Below the pieces are notes generated by a model that was not told where the DNA came from, searched no databases, and worked only from the letters and a program-made list of their open reading frames with translations. Shown piece after piece: positions 1 to 6,464 of a DNA stretch of 25,465 bases (the first letter of the stretch is position 1; the number at the start of each line of letters is the position of its first letter). The position numbers and the translations under genes were made by a program. Source of the DNA: Ophiosphaerella korrae. Taxonomy: Eukaryota; Ascomycota; Dothideomycetes; Pleosporales; Phaeosphaeriaceae. The stretch covers positions 1 through 25,465 of the forward strand of contig JALNQF010000509.1 in NCBI GenBank assembly GCA_028456385.1, read 5' to 3'.

Positions 1-1848
1 TAAGCTACTAGGTATATATACCTAGTACTTACTTAGATAGCTTTATCTACTATTTACTCTTTTTAGTTAATTGTTAAAACTACCTTATTAAGTTATCTTA
101 CGTAAAGTCTACCTTACAGGTGCCCTAGGATATAGCTAATAATTTTAAGTTATTACAAGAGATTATTAGCCTTTATAGCTTGTTCTATACTATTTAACAA
201 GATACTATCTATTTTGTATATTAATTTATAAAGGACTTTCTATTTATAAAAGCCTCTAATAAAATCTTTTTATCTAAAACAAAGAAGGCCTACTATATAG
301 CCTTCTTGAGGTCGCTCTAACTTATGTCTAAGGCGCTCTAATAAGTTATATATAGCTTACGTGCGTTAGAGTATCCTACTAAGTAAGTTAAATAGCTAGA
401 CCTAGACCTATTAGTAGTGTTACGCTACGTATATATCTACTAGGTTAATTACCTCTATAATTGCAATCCTAACTCTCCTACAAATTATATAGTTAACCTA
501 CAAGATAGAAGCGCTATTAATAGCTTTATAAGAAAGAAATTCTTCTACTAGCTAGAATCTCTTAGTCTTTTTAAGAGTGTATTGTAGGGGGTAGTTTTAA
601 TAACAAGACTTAAAACTATAGTCTCGGTAATCCTAAAATTAGCGACTTTATATATATATATTATATGCTAACATAACCTAGAGGAGAGCAGATACACTAG
701 AATTACTTAAATTAGTTTAAGATGCGCGCCAATTCATTATGTCTTACAAGCAGGCAATAGAGAACAGTCCTCTTTAGGTATATGTATCTGCACTCGTATT
801 CAGCCCGACTCGAAGTCTAATAAGGCACCTTTTCAAGAAGGAGGAGCCAAAGTAGATTATAATAAAGCTGGCTATACGAGAAAAATAGAGTACCTACCTC
901 TAGACGCTCGAGGGCCATAGCGATGTAGTCATGTCAGTAGCCTTCTCCTACGACTCAGCCCAGCTCGCGTCGGCGTTAGACGACAAGATAGTTAAGATCT
1001 AGGATGCGAGCAGTGGCGAGTACCTCCAGACGCTCAAGGGCCATAGCGATATAGTCAAGTCAGTAGCCTTCTCCCACGACTCGGCCCGGCCCGCGTCAGC
1101 GTCGGACGACAGAACAGTCAAGATCTGGGATGCGAGCAGTAGCGAGTGCCTCCAGATGCTCGAGGGCCATAGCAGTTACGTTAATTCAGTGGCCTTCTCC
1201 CACGACTCAGCCCAGCTCGCGTCGGCGTCGGACGACAGAACGGTCAAGATCTAGGATGCGAGCAGTGGCAAGTGCCTCCAGACGCTCGAGGGCCATAGCA
1301 GTTACGTCAATTCAGTGGCCTTCTCCCACGACTCGGCCCGGCTCGCGTCAGTGTCGAACGACGACACAGTTAAGATCTGGGATGCGAGCAGTAGCGAGTG
1401 CCTCCAGACGCTCAAGGGCCATAGCGATATGGTCAAGTCAGTGGCCTTCTCCCACGACTCGGCCGGGCTCGCGTCAGCGTCGGATGACAGAACGGTCAAG
1501 ATCTGGGATGCGAGCAGTGGCGACTGCCTCCAGACGCTCATTATTGGCAAAGCGCTTAACCGCATCTCGTTTAACATGAATAACTCATATCTTCATGCCG
1601 AAATTGGCACTATCGAAATTAATACCCTATCAGGTTCAAGACCACTTCCATCCAATCCAAAACCTCAGAGTCCTCAATATGAAGGCCTAGCTTTGAGTGC
1701 AGATAGCGTATAGATAACATATGACTCAGAGAACCTATTATAGCTGCCCTCAGAGTATCGACCATCATGTTCAGCGGTATCAGAGAAGATGGTTGGTATT
1801 GGTGTTAGAACTAGAAGGGTATAGATATGCAAGTTGGGCCCAGCCTAA
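1..1848 (+). pseudogene. NACHT-WD40 NLR (HET-D/E-like) pseudogene, 3' part
   Basis: This is the C-terminal part of a fungal NLR (STAND ATPase of the NACHT-WD40 type, a family that includes the HET-D/HET-E heterokaryon-incompatibility sensors). The P-loop end lies left of the window. From about 120 to 655 the frame (codons starting at multiples of 3) reads family-typical post-NACHT blocks: LLQEIISLYS, FIKDFL, ALEYP, YVYIY-stop-VNYLYN, FFY-stop-LESLSL. From about 661 the frame shifts by +1 and reads LLKLV, DARQFI, SALVFSPTRS and KEEPK, then five 42-residue WD40 units (904-1533). The tail LPSEYRPSCSAVS (about 1744-1782), typical of this family, leads to a final TAA at 1846. In-frame stops at 718, 775, 853, 886, 901, 1000, 1252, 1711, 1741 and 1822 sit mostly where the family has Gln or Trp, so CAG/CAA/TGG to TAG/TAA explains them. 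It is broken by RIP and almost certainly not translated. The stretch 1-120 is too mutated to read with confidence. Confidence 0.9.
904..1533 (+). repeat. Five tandem 126-bp WD40-encoding units
   Basis: Five exact-period units start at 904, 1030, 1156, 1282 and 1408. Each encodes 42 residues of the pattern TLxGHS-xxVxSVAFSHDSA-LASxSxDxTVKIWDASSxxCLQ. The conserved Trp of VKIWD falls at 1000, 1126, 1252, 1378 and 1504. It is TGG in three units and TAG in the first and third. Units are near-identical at DNA level, as expected for high-identity repeats that undergo concerted evolution in fungal NLRs. Because 126 is a multiple of 3, other frames and the opposite strand also stay open here and give repetitive spurious reading frames. 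Confidence 0.95.
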
Positions 1849-2709
1849 AGTCTTAGAACATTTATATCATAATAACTTACTATACTATATTTTTTATTCT
1901 TCATAGAGGGCCGGGGATCAACATAAATATATAACTTGTCAATTTGCCATAGCGAAGCTTCGAGCAAACTCTAGATTAAGTGACAAGATGTCCACGTGCA
2001 GAATTACGGGTTAAATATTTGCTACTTGAGTCTAGCCAGAGGCAGACAAACACCTCATTCACGCTATCAGGGAGGACGGCCGACCCGCACCTGCCATGAC
2101 CTTGCGCGGAAGGCGATGAGAAAGAGGACGGAACGCAGCCACAGATGGTGTGGCGTCTTGCCAAGCACAGACAGGGACGCTAGCTAGACAATTGCTATGT
2201 CAGCGCACGTGATTCCAGGCTGGGCAATGTGGCGAAGGAAGCGTGGCTGGAAATTTAGGTAGGTTAAGTTGCGCCACCTTATAAACGTGCTTTGTAAGAT
2301 ACTATACTTACATAATGTAAAGAAAGCTTCTGGCACTAACTAGAAATATAATAGTGCCGACCCAGAAAGTACCGATCGGCTAGATAAATTTGCTTGCGAT
2401 AGTGCGCACAAGGCTAGCAATGACTTCCGAGCCTCAGAGGGAGGTTTTGAGACTAAGATAATACTATTCTACGAGAATTCGGAGCGACAAAGGCTTAAGG
2501 TTGGCGCTATAAGAAGTGAAGTCTATTACGTTACAAAAGAGTGCGCTGTATAAATCAGGCTCAGAGGCGACCATGCGAACATAATTTTTAGGAAAGGGTA
2601 GATCATAGATATCTGGTATTAGCTATAACAAACTAATTTTATAGAATTATAGCAATAATCGTTGCGCACATAAGTTTTCCAGTTACTGAAAGTCAAAGTA
2701 CTAATGGTT
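1849..2709. other. Intergenic, no recognisable gene
   Basis: The stretch after the NLR pseudogene is AT-rich to about 1905, then of mixed composition, with a GC-richer patch at about 2040-2250. Short open frames on both strands at about 1976-2187 overlap each other and have no recognisable protein features. I saw no tRNA-like B box, LTR pair or transposase motif. A 10-bp palindrome (cgaagcttcg) lies near 1955. Nothing functional can be supported. Confidence 0.5.
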
Positions 2710-2753
2710 TGTCCGGTCACAGGGGGTGTCCGGTAACCCAGGGAGGGATGTTA
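2710..2753 (+). repeat. Terminal-repeat-like motif, copy 1
   Basis: A block of about 44 bp ends in cagggagggatgtta and contains an internal imperfect duplication (gtccggtcacaggg, then gtccggtaacccaggg). The same architecture recurs at about 3537-3580 and 5553-5597, always ending gggagg-N-a-c/t-gtta in this orientation. Read on the other strand each begins TAACGTC/TAACATC, so these could be ends of TA-inserting DNA elements whose opposite ends are lost. The transposon interpretation is inference; the three-copy repeat is seen directly. Confidence 0.6.
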
Positions 2754-2834
2754 GTTTACATAAAGTCTTAGCTTACATAAAGTCCTAGTTTACATAAAGT
2801 CCTAGTTTACATAAAGTCCCAATTTACCTCAAAG
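2750..2834 (+). repeat. 17-bp minisatellite, about 5 copies
   Basis: Tandem units start at 2750, 2767, 2784, 2801 and a degenerate fifth at 2818. The consensus is cctagtttacataaagt. Units 3 and 4 are identical. The array starts directly after the terminal-repeat-like motif and ends 4 bp before the strong hairpin, so the three features form one compact block. Confidence 0.9.
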
Positions 2835-2838
2835 AGGC

Positions 2839-2886
2839 CTAGCGGGATAAGGAGAGCGAAGTTTCACTCTCTCCTTATCCCGCTAG
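2839..2886. repeat. Perfect 18-bp inverted repeat (hairpin), copy A
   Basis: The left arm at 2839-2856 (ctagcgggataaggagag) is perfectly complementary to the right arm at 2869-2886, with a 12-nt loop. A one-base bulge allows 3 more pairs outside. The right arm is followed by cctaaaag. A mutated relative with the same core and the same ctaaaa flank lies at 7749-7803. Possible roles are a transposon-end hairpin (Helitron 3' ends carry such hairpins just before a CTRR terminus), a foldback element or a transcription stop. None is proven. Confidence 0.9.
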
Positions 2887-3022
2887 CCTAAAAGAGAGAA
2901 GAGGTGCAACATACAGAGGCCTGCAATCCGCGACTCCCGTGAGGTACATCACGTGAGTCTGAGACATGTGCTCCATTCGTGTAAAAAGCAGGCCGCTTCC
3001 CCCGTACATGATACGTAGTACA

Positions 3023-3274
3023 ATGGCTAACGTAGAAAATGCACTCAGTCTAGTTCAGGTAAGAGCCACGCGCGTCGTTCCTAGTCAGAGCTGACAATAT
3101 AAGCTCTACGTGGAGAATTGGCAACAGAGAAAACATAGTTTAGCAGCCGCGGAGTTGCATGAATTAGTCCAGTCAATCGGAACATGGATACAAGATGCAA
3201 GAAAAATGCTCCGCCGTGCGTCGAAACGCGACTCCAAGGCGAATCCCAAGGCGGATCCCAAGTTCATGCCCTGA
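3023..3274 (+). CDS. Candidate 68-aa two-exon small protein
   Basis: Not recognised. Exon 1 is 3023-3058 (12 codons, MANVENALSLVQ). A 45-nt intron at 3059-3103 has donor GTAAGA, branch-like ctgac at 3091-3095 and acceptor AAG, all close to the Pezizomycotina intron consensus. Exon 2 is 3104-3274 and ends in TGA. Splicing keeps phase 0, and without it the frame stops inside the intron. The product has 68 residues with no signal peptide or membrane segment. It looks helical and amphipathic (LYVENW, AAAELHELVQSIGTWIQDAR) and ends in a basic Lys/Pro tail with a KANPKADPK repeat encoded by a 12-nt duplication. It could be a genuine small gene or the last exons of a decayed larger gene. The opposite-strand open frame over exon 2 looks like a shadow. 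Confidence 0.45.
3059..3103 (+). other. Predicted intron of the 68-aa gene
   Basis: GTAAGA donor, ctgac branch site 9 nt before the acceptor, AAG acceptor, 45 nt long. This matches a minimal filamentous-ascomycete intron. It is phase 0 and contains an in-frame stop. Confidence 0.5.
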
Positions 3275-3530
3275 TTACTGTATATAATCTTTTTATGTCT
3301 TTCTATAGCTTGATAAGTTTTAGACGGAATGTACGAACTTTCTAGTGAATCCGAGGCTGGCCGAAGTGGTGACGTCACGCGCGCCCGCGACGAAACGCGG
3401 TATTATAGGCTTAATGTAAGTTTTCTACAGAAGATATGAAGTATAGACAAAGCCTAGGATCCAAATTGTCTATTCCGAGACTATCTACACCTCTTGATCA
3501 TCATTAACTTTATTATTATGAAATGCACTA
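3275..3530. other. Intergenic, nothing recognised
   Basis: Mixed-composition DNA after the candidate 68-aa gene. It includes the palindromic core gtgacgtcac near 3370, a CRE/bZIP-type octamer that also occurs by chance. No gene, RNA or repeat can be supported. Confidence 0.4.
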
Positions 3531-3580
3531 GCGGGGTTTCGCCCCGCAGGGTTTTTCGCTCCGCAGGGAGGGACGTTAAT
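3531..3580 (+). repeat. Hairpin plus terminal-repeat-like motif, copy 2
   Basis: The GC hairpin gcgggg-tttcg-ccccgc spans 3531-3547 and is followed by cagggtttttcgctccgcagggagggacgtta in pieces. The motif has two imperfect internal copies (tttcgccccgcaggg and tttcgctccgcaggg) and ends in gacgtta. It matches the blocks at 2710-2753 and 5553-5597 in layout and in the last 15 bases. Confidence 0.65.
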
Positions 3581-3945
3581 GTCGTAGTCGACCTGATGAT
3601 AATTGAGAGCTATCTAGGGGACATATATACATAAATGAGTGATAAGGCAGATGAGTGCCAAGTAGGTTGTAAATAGGCAGCGTAGGCAATAGAGTGTTGG
3701 TGCAGACGACACTAGACTAGTGTAGGTTGCAGTGCCAATCGTGACATAAACGAGTGTAAAACTTTGCACATTCCATGGGTACCCTCAAACGCAACAAAGT
3801 AAGGAAAAGTCGCGGTTGCTTCTAATAGTTGACCAGAGCAACATGAGGAATCGCCTTCACCTAGACCTTGTTAAGCACTGTGTAGTTCCATTACGTAGCT
3901 CAGAATTTGTAATAAAGGGCTACTTACAAGTAAAGACAATCCAAT
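3581..3945. other. Intergenic, downstream of the secreted-protein gene
   Basis: No gene seen. The only notable open frame (about 3816-4010, +) runs into the 3' end of the secreted-protein gene, has no family features and looks random. This stretch should contain the 3' UTR of the - strand gene at 3946-4350. Confidence 0.4.
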
Positions 3946-4350
3946 CTAACACCTTGAGAGATCGCAACTTGCTGGAGATACACCCGTCCCGCCCGCCAGC
4001 GCATTTATAGCGTCTTTCATCGCATTATTAATAACCGTTAATTGAACGTTGCAAGGTTGTTTATCTAACGTAAGCTGAGTGAACATTCCGGGCAGGCCTT
4101 CCCCATCGGTACGGCAGGTGACACTGCCTCTCATCTTGATATTCGCGTTCGAAGCGCCGGTCGAAACGTCATTTGCGAAGGTGCCACAGATGGTGGGTTC
4201 AGCCTGGCCTGGGAGACCAGTCCAGGTAATGCTAAACTGGTTACCGCCACTACCAGGATTGTGCGAGACGCCGCAGCTTACGGCTGAAAGGGTCGCCCTG
4301 ACGGAGGTGCAGGCCGCAAGGAAGAAAAAGGAAGGAGTTAGAAGCTTCAT
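3946..4350 (-). CDS. Small secreted cysteine-containing protein (effector-like)
   Basis: A 134-residue protein with no recognised family. The start chosen is the ATG at 4348-4350, which gives MKLLTPSFFFLAACTSVRA, a good signal peptide with likely cleavage after Ala19. An upstream in-frame ATG at 4461 would add 37 residues that destroy the signal peptide, and it lies only about 20 bp from the TATA box. The mature part is rich in Gly, Ser, Thr and Asn and has six Cys (residues 26, 55, 79, 100, 129, 134), an even number that allows three disulfides. Expected location is outside the cell or in the cell wall. No intron is needed and there are no internal stops. Small size, signal peptide, even Cys count and position close to a RIP-killed transposon block fit the pattern of fungal effector candidates, but this is inference. 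Stop codon TAG at 3946-3948. Confidence 0.8.
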   Translation of the reverse strand: MKLLTPSFFFLAACTSVRATLSAVSCGVSHNPGSGGNQFSITWTGLPGQAEPTICGTFANDVSTGASNANIKMRGSVTCRTDGEGLPGMFTQLTLDKQPCNVQLTVINNAMKDAINALAGGTGVSPASCDLSRC

Positions 4351-4479
4351 ATTGATGATTTTGGAAATGCAGAAAATGTGGATAACGTGCGGTAGTCTGA
4401 AAATGGACTGGAGAAGTTTATCTTCAATTGTTCTCCGAAGAGTGGTTGCATGAACAAGCAAGCTAACAAACTTGCTAGC

Positions 4480-4487
4480 TTTTATAT
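4480..4487 (-). promoter_or_regulatory. TATA box of the secreted-protein gene
   Basis: The - strand reads atataaaa here, about 130 nt upstream of the ATG at 4350. It supports a transcription start near 4450 and a 5' UTR of about 100 nt, and so the ATG at 4350 rather than 4461. Confidence 0.55.
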
Positions 4488-4660
4488 GTTAACTAAGAGT
4501 CTTCAAAACTGTTCTACGTATGATATATAATCATAAGTAAGCTCAGTAGTAATTTTAGGGCAACGAGTGATTATGTTATTATTTAATTCCCTTTTTGTGC
4601 CTCTATGTAACGAGGAGGGACACCTAAGGTGAACATCACCGCACGTGACGTTCTCTAAGA
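4488..4660. other. Upstream region of the secreted-protein gene
   Basis: Intergenic DNA between the TATA box and the 22-bp minisatellite. No gene is seen. A short - strand open frame at 4503-4706 has no recognisable features. Confidence 0.4.
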
Positions 4661-4792
4661 CACCCGGTGCGGTACTATCGTCAGACCGGTGCAGTACTAT
4701 CGTCAAACCGGTGCGGTGCTGTCGTCAGACCGGTGCGGTGCTGTCGTCAGACTGGTGCGGTGCTGTCGTCAGACCGTTGCGGTGCTGTCGTT
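4661..4792 (+). repeat. 22-bp minisatellite, six copies
   Basis: Six head-to-tail units start at 4661, 4683, 4705, 4727, 4749 and 4771, with consensus agaccggtgcggtgctgtcgtc. Copies differ by one to four substitutions. The array lies about 310-440 bp upstream of the secreted-protein ATG, so copy-number change could affect that promoter. Because 22 is not a multiple of 3, open frames here (RCCRQTGAV and similar) cycle through all three frames and are not protein evidence. There are no spacers, so it is not CRISPR. Confidence 0.95.
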
Positions 4793-5552
4793 AGACAGAG
4801 CTCTCATTTGATTGGATCGGATTTAGGGGTAAGATCCAGTTTGATGCGGGGAAAATTAATTGGAGCTCCTGGAGCTCCGCGGCAGTCTAATTACCTAAAA
4901 TAGATGTCTGTATAGTCACTACTGTATAATGGTTGTAATCCACTATTGGAATTATGTTGCTTGCTGACCTCAGGGTGAAAGAGCTTCGCGCTCAGAATGT
5001 TCTAGCCACAGACTCCACCCATCACGTATCTAGGTGTGGCTTATCTTTACTGACTACGTGTACGTTAAGAGGCGCTTGAGATGACTAGAGTCATCTCGCT
5101 TAACTTGGGAGGTACCGATCGGCGTAGCGATATTGTATGATTTATCCTCTTTTAGCCGCCGTAGGGCTAATAAAGCCCTATTAGCGTGATACTAAGGCTG
5201 AAAGGGTTGGATACTAATATTAGACTTTATATGGGCGGCGGATGACTCTACGTTAAGACTCTACGAGATGAGACCTACCCTACTATGATATAACGGCCTC
5301 GTAAGATTGGCGCGGCGGCGACGACAAGGGTTATATTTTTCTAGGTAGTGGTAGTGGGGAGATAGAAAAAGACCCTAAGTTAATAATATAAGTAATAAAA
5401 TAAATATAAGAAATTGCGCGGAGGGTTTCTGTAACTATAAAATCTAGGTACTGTACCTGTTATTTCGCTCGCTACGTGGCGAGGGATAATATATTCATTA
5501 TGCGCATAGGTTTTCTAAGTTAGTCGCACAAAGTCGAAGTACCCCTCATTTG
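4793..5552. other. Intergenic, small inverted repeats only
   Basis: No gene recognised. Visible structures: duplicated ggagctcc palindromes at 4862-4878; a 9-bp inverted repeat with 2-nt spacer (gagatgact / agtcatctc) at 5078-5097; a stem around tagggct / agccct near 5165-5180; and the palindrome aggtactgtacct near 5448. From about 5320 the sequence becomes AT-richer and looks partly RIP-affected. Confidence 0.45.
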
Positions 5553-5597
5553 TCTCGCCACACCGGGTGTCTCGCTACGCAGGGAGGCACGTTATAT
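5553..5597 (+). repeat. Terminal-repeat-like motif, copy 3
   Basis: The block reads tctcgccacaccggg, then tgtctcgctacgcagggagg, ending cacgtta. It matches the copies at 2710-2753 and 3537-3580 in internal duplication and final bases. All three are in the same orientation. The sequence right of each copy differs, so the repeat ends at gtta. Confidence 0.6.
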
Positions 5598-5942
5598 AAG
5601 TTAGTATTGGAAACAACGATGCGCAAGACATTATTACGCCAATCCATAATAAGGCGGCCACTGTATAGTAGTGAAGGCTAGATTAGCAAAGTAGCACTTC
5701 GGCATCAGCAGCCGGACTTTACGAAGAACAGGTACCCGTAAGCACTGTTCTACTGATTTTGCTAAACATAAGTAGCTTGTTCGGGTAGGGAAGCCTTCTG
5801 GAAGCATCAATTACAATACTTCCCCATATGATAAGCTTAAGATGACGTAACTACACTTTGCATATTACTAATCAGGTTTCCGACGATTCTCCCGCCCGAA
5901 ACCTGCGCATCCCTATTGGAGCGTGGCTCGACACTGCTAGAC
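5598..5942. other. Intergenic, no gene seen
   Basis: Mixed-composition DNA downstream of the interrupted - strand gene. A short inverted match (ttagcaaa near 5683, tttgctaa near 5759) is the only structure noticed. Confidence 0.4.
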
Positions 5943-6464
5943 CTACATCGGCATTAGCGGCACGAAGCTTTTTAGTGGAGCTACTGGCTGCCATTCATCC
6001 TTTTTAGCATAGCAGTCTTGCTCCTTGCGCTGTTTATATGCGTTGATAGCAGCCAAGGTCTCTGCTGTTGGCCAAGCTGATGATAGAGCTTCCTTTATTA
6101 TACATTAAACGAAAGGATCTACCATCCAGCTGACTTGAACACCTTGGGGATATACGTTTAGGATGTATGTTAGCAGGGCTATTATCATTCTCTCGTTAAA
6201 CTTTGTATTGTTCCTAAAGGTATTAACGGATGATGAATCTAGAGTGACTTGTTCTTACATGTGAGTTTCAAGGTTCCTACTACAGGTGACGATAATCCTA
6301 ATTCCGAGGTGATGTGCTAGGATCGACTATCGCTTACCCAGCGTTTTATGATCTTTCAGGCTCTTTCGGCGCTGCTTGCTTACTTGTAGACTAACCTGTT
6401 GGTCGTGGCGGTTATGCATTTCTTCTATGATGACATCCAGAACGACGCTAGATACCCTCTTGCC
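5943..6464 (-). pseudogene. Continuation of the 6465-7603 gene beyond four stops
   Basis: Reading on in the same frame after the TAG at 6465-6467 gives protein-like sequence (VVLDVIIEEMHNRHDQQ, SILAHHLGIRIIVTCSRNLE, NERMIIALLTYILNVYPQG, VQVSWMVDPFV, AINAYKQRKEQDCYAKK). It is broken only at 6327-6329 (TAG), 6255-6257 (TAA) and 6105-6107 (TAA) before a TAG at 5943-5945. All of these stops can arise from Gln or Trp codons by C to T or G to A change, as in RIP. I infer that the original protein was about 170 residues longer. Alternatively, unrecognised introns could remove some of the stops. The family is not recognised. Confidence 0.55.

Noticed and set aside
1130..1579. Repetitive open frame of 149 codons across the WD40 array (and an opposite-strand one at 1302-1577)
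   Set aside because: Both are shadows of the 126-bp WD40 units in other frames; the period is a multiple of 3, so every frame repeats.
1721..1906. Short + strand open frame
   Set aside because: It overlaps the true WD40 tail (LPSEYRPSCSAVS) in a different frame.
2060..2082. Possible fourth copy of the end motif (cgctatcagggaggacgg)
   Set aside because: It lacks the gtta ending and the internal duplication; the match is short enough to be chance.
1976..2187. Overlapping short open frames on both strands
   Set aside because: No family features, starts or context; they overlap each other.
3106..3378. 90-codon - strand open frame
   Set aside because: It lies mostly over exon 2 of the better supported spliced + strand frame and shows no signal or domain. 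It cannot be fully excluded.
4079..4453. 124-codon + strand open frame
   Set aside because: Antisense shadow of the secreted-protein gene.
4351..4461. Upstream ATG extending the secreted protein by 37 residues
   Set aside because: It is only about 20 bp from the TATA box and would bury the signal peptide; the ATG at 4350 fits better.
4667..4903. Open frame through the 22-bp minisatellite; possible CRISPR
   Set aside because: The peptide only cycles through the repeat in three frames, and there are no unique spacers between units.
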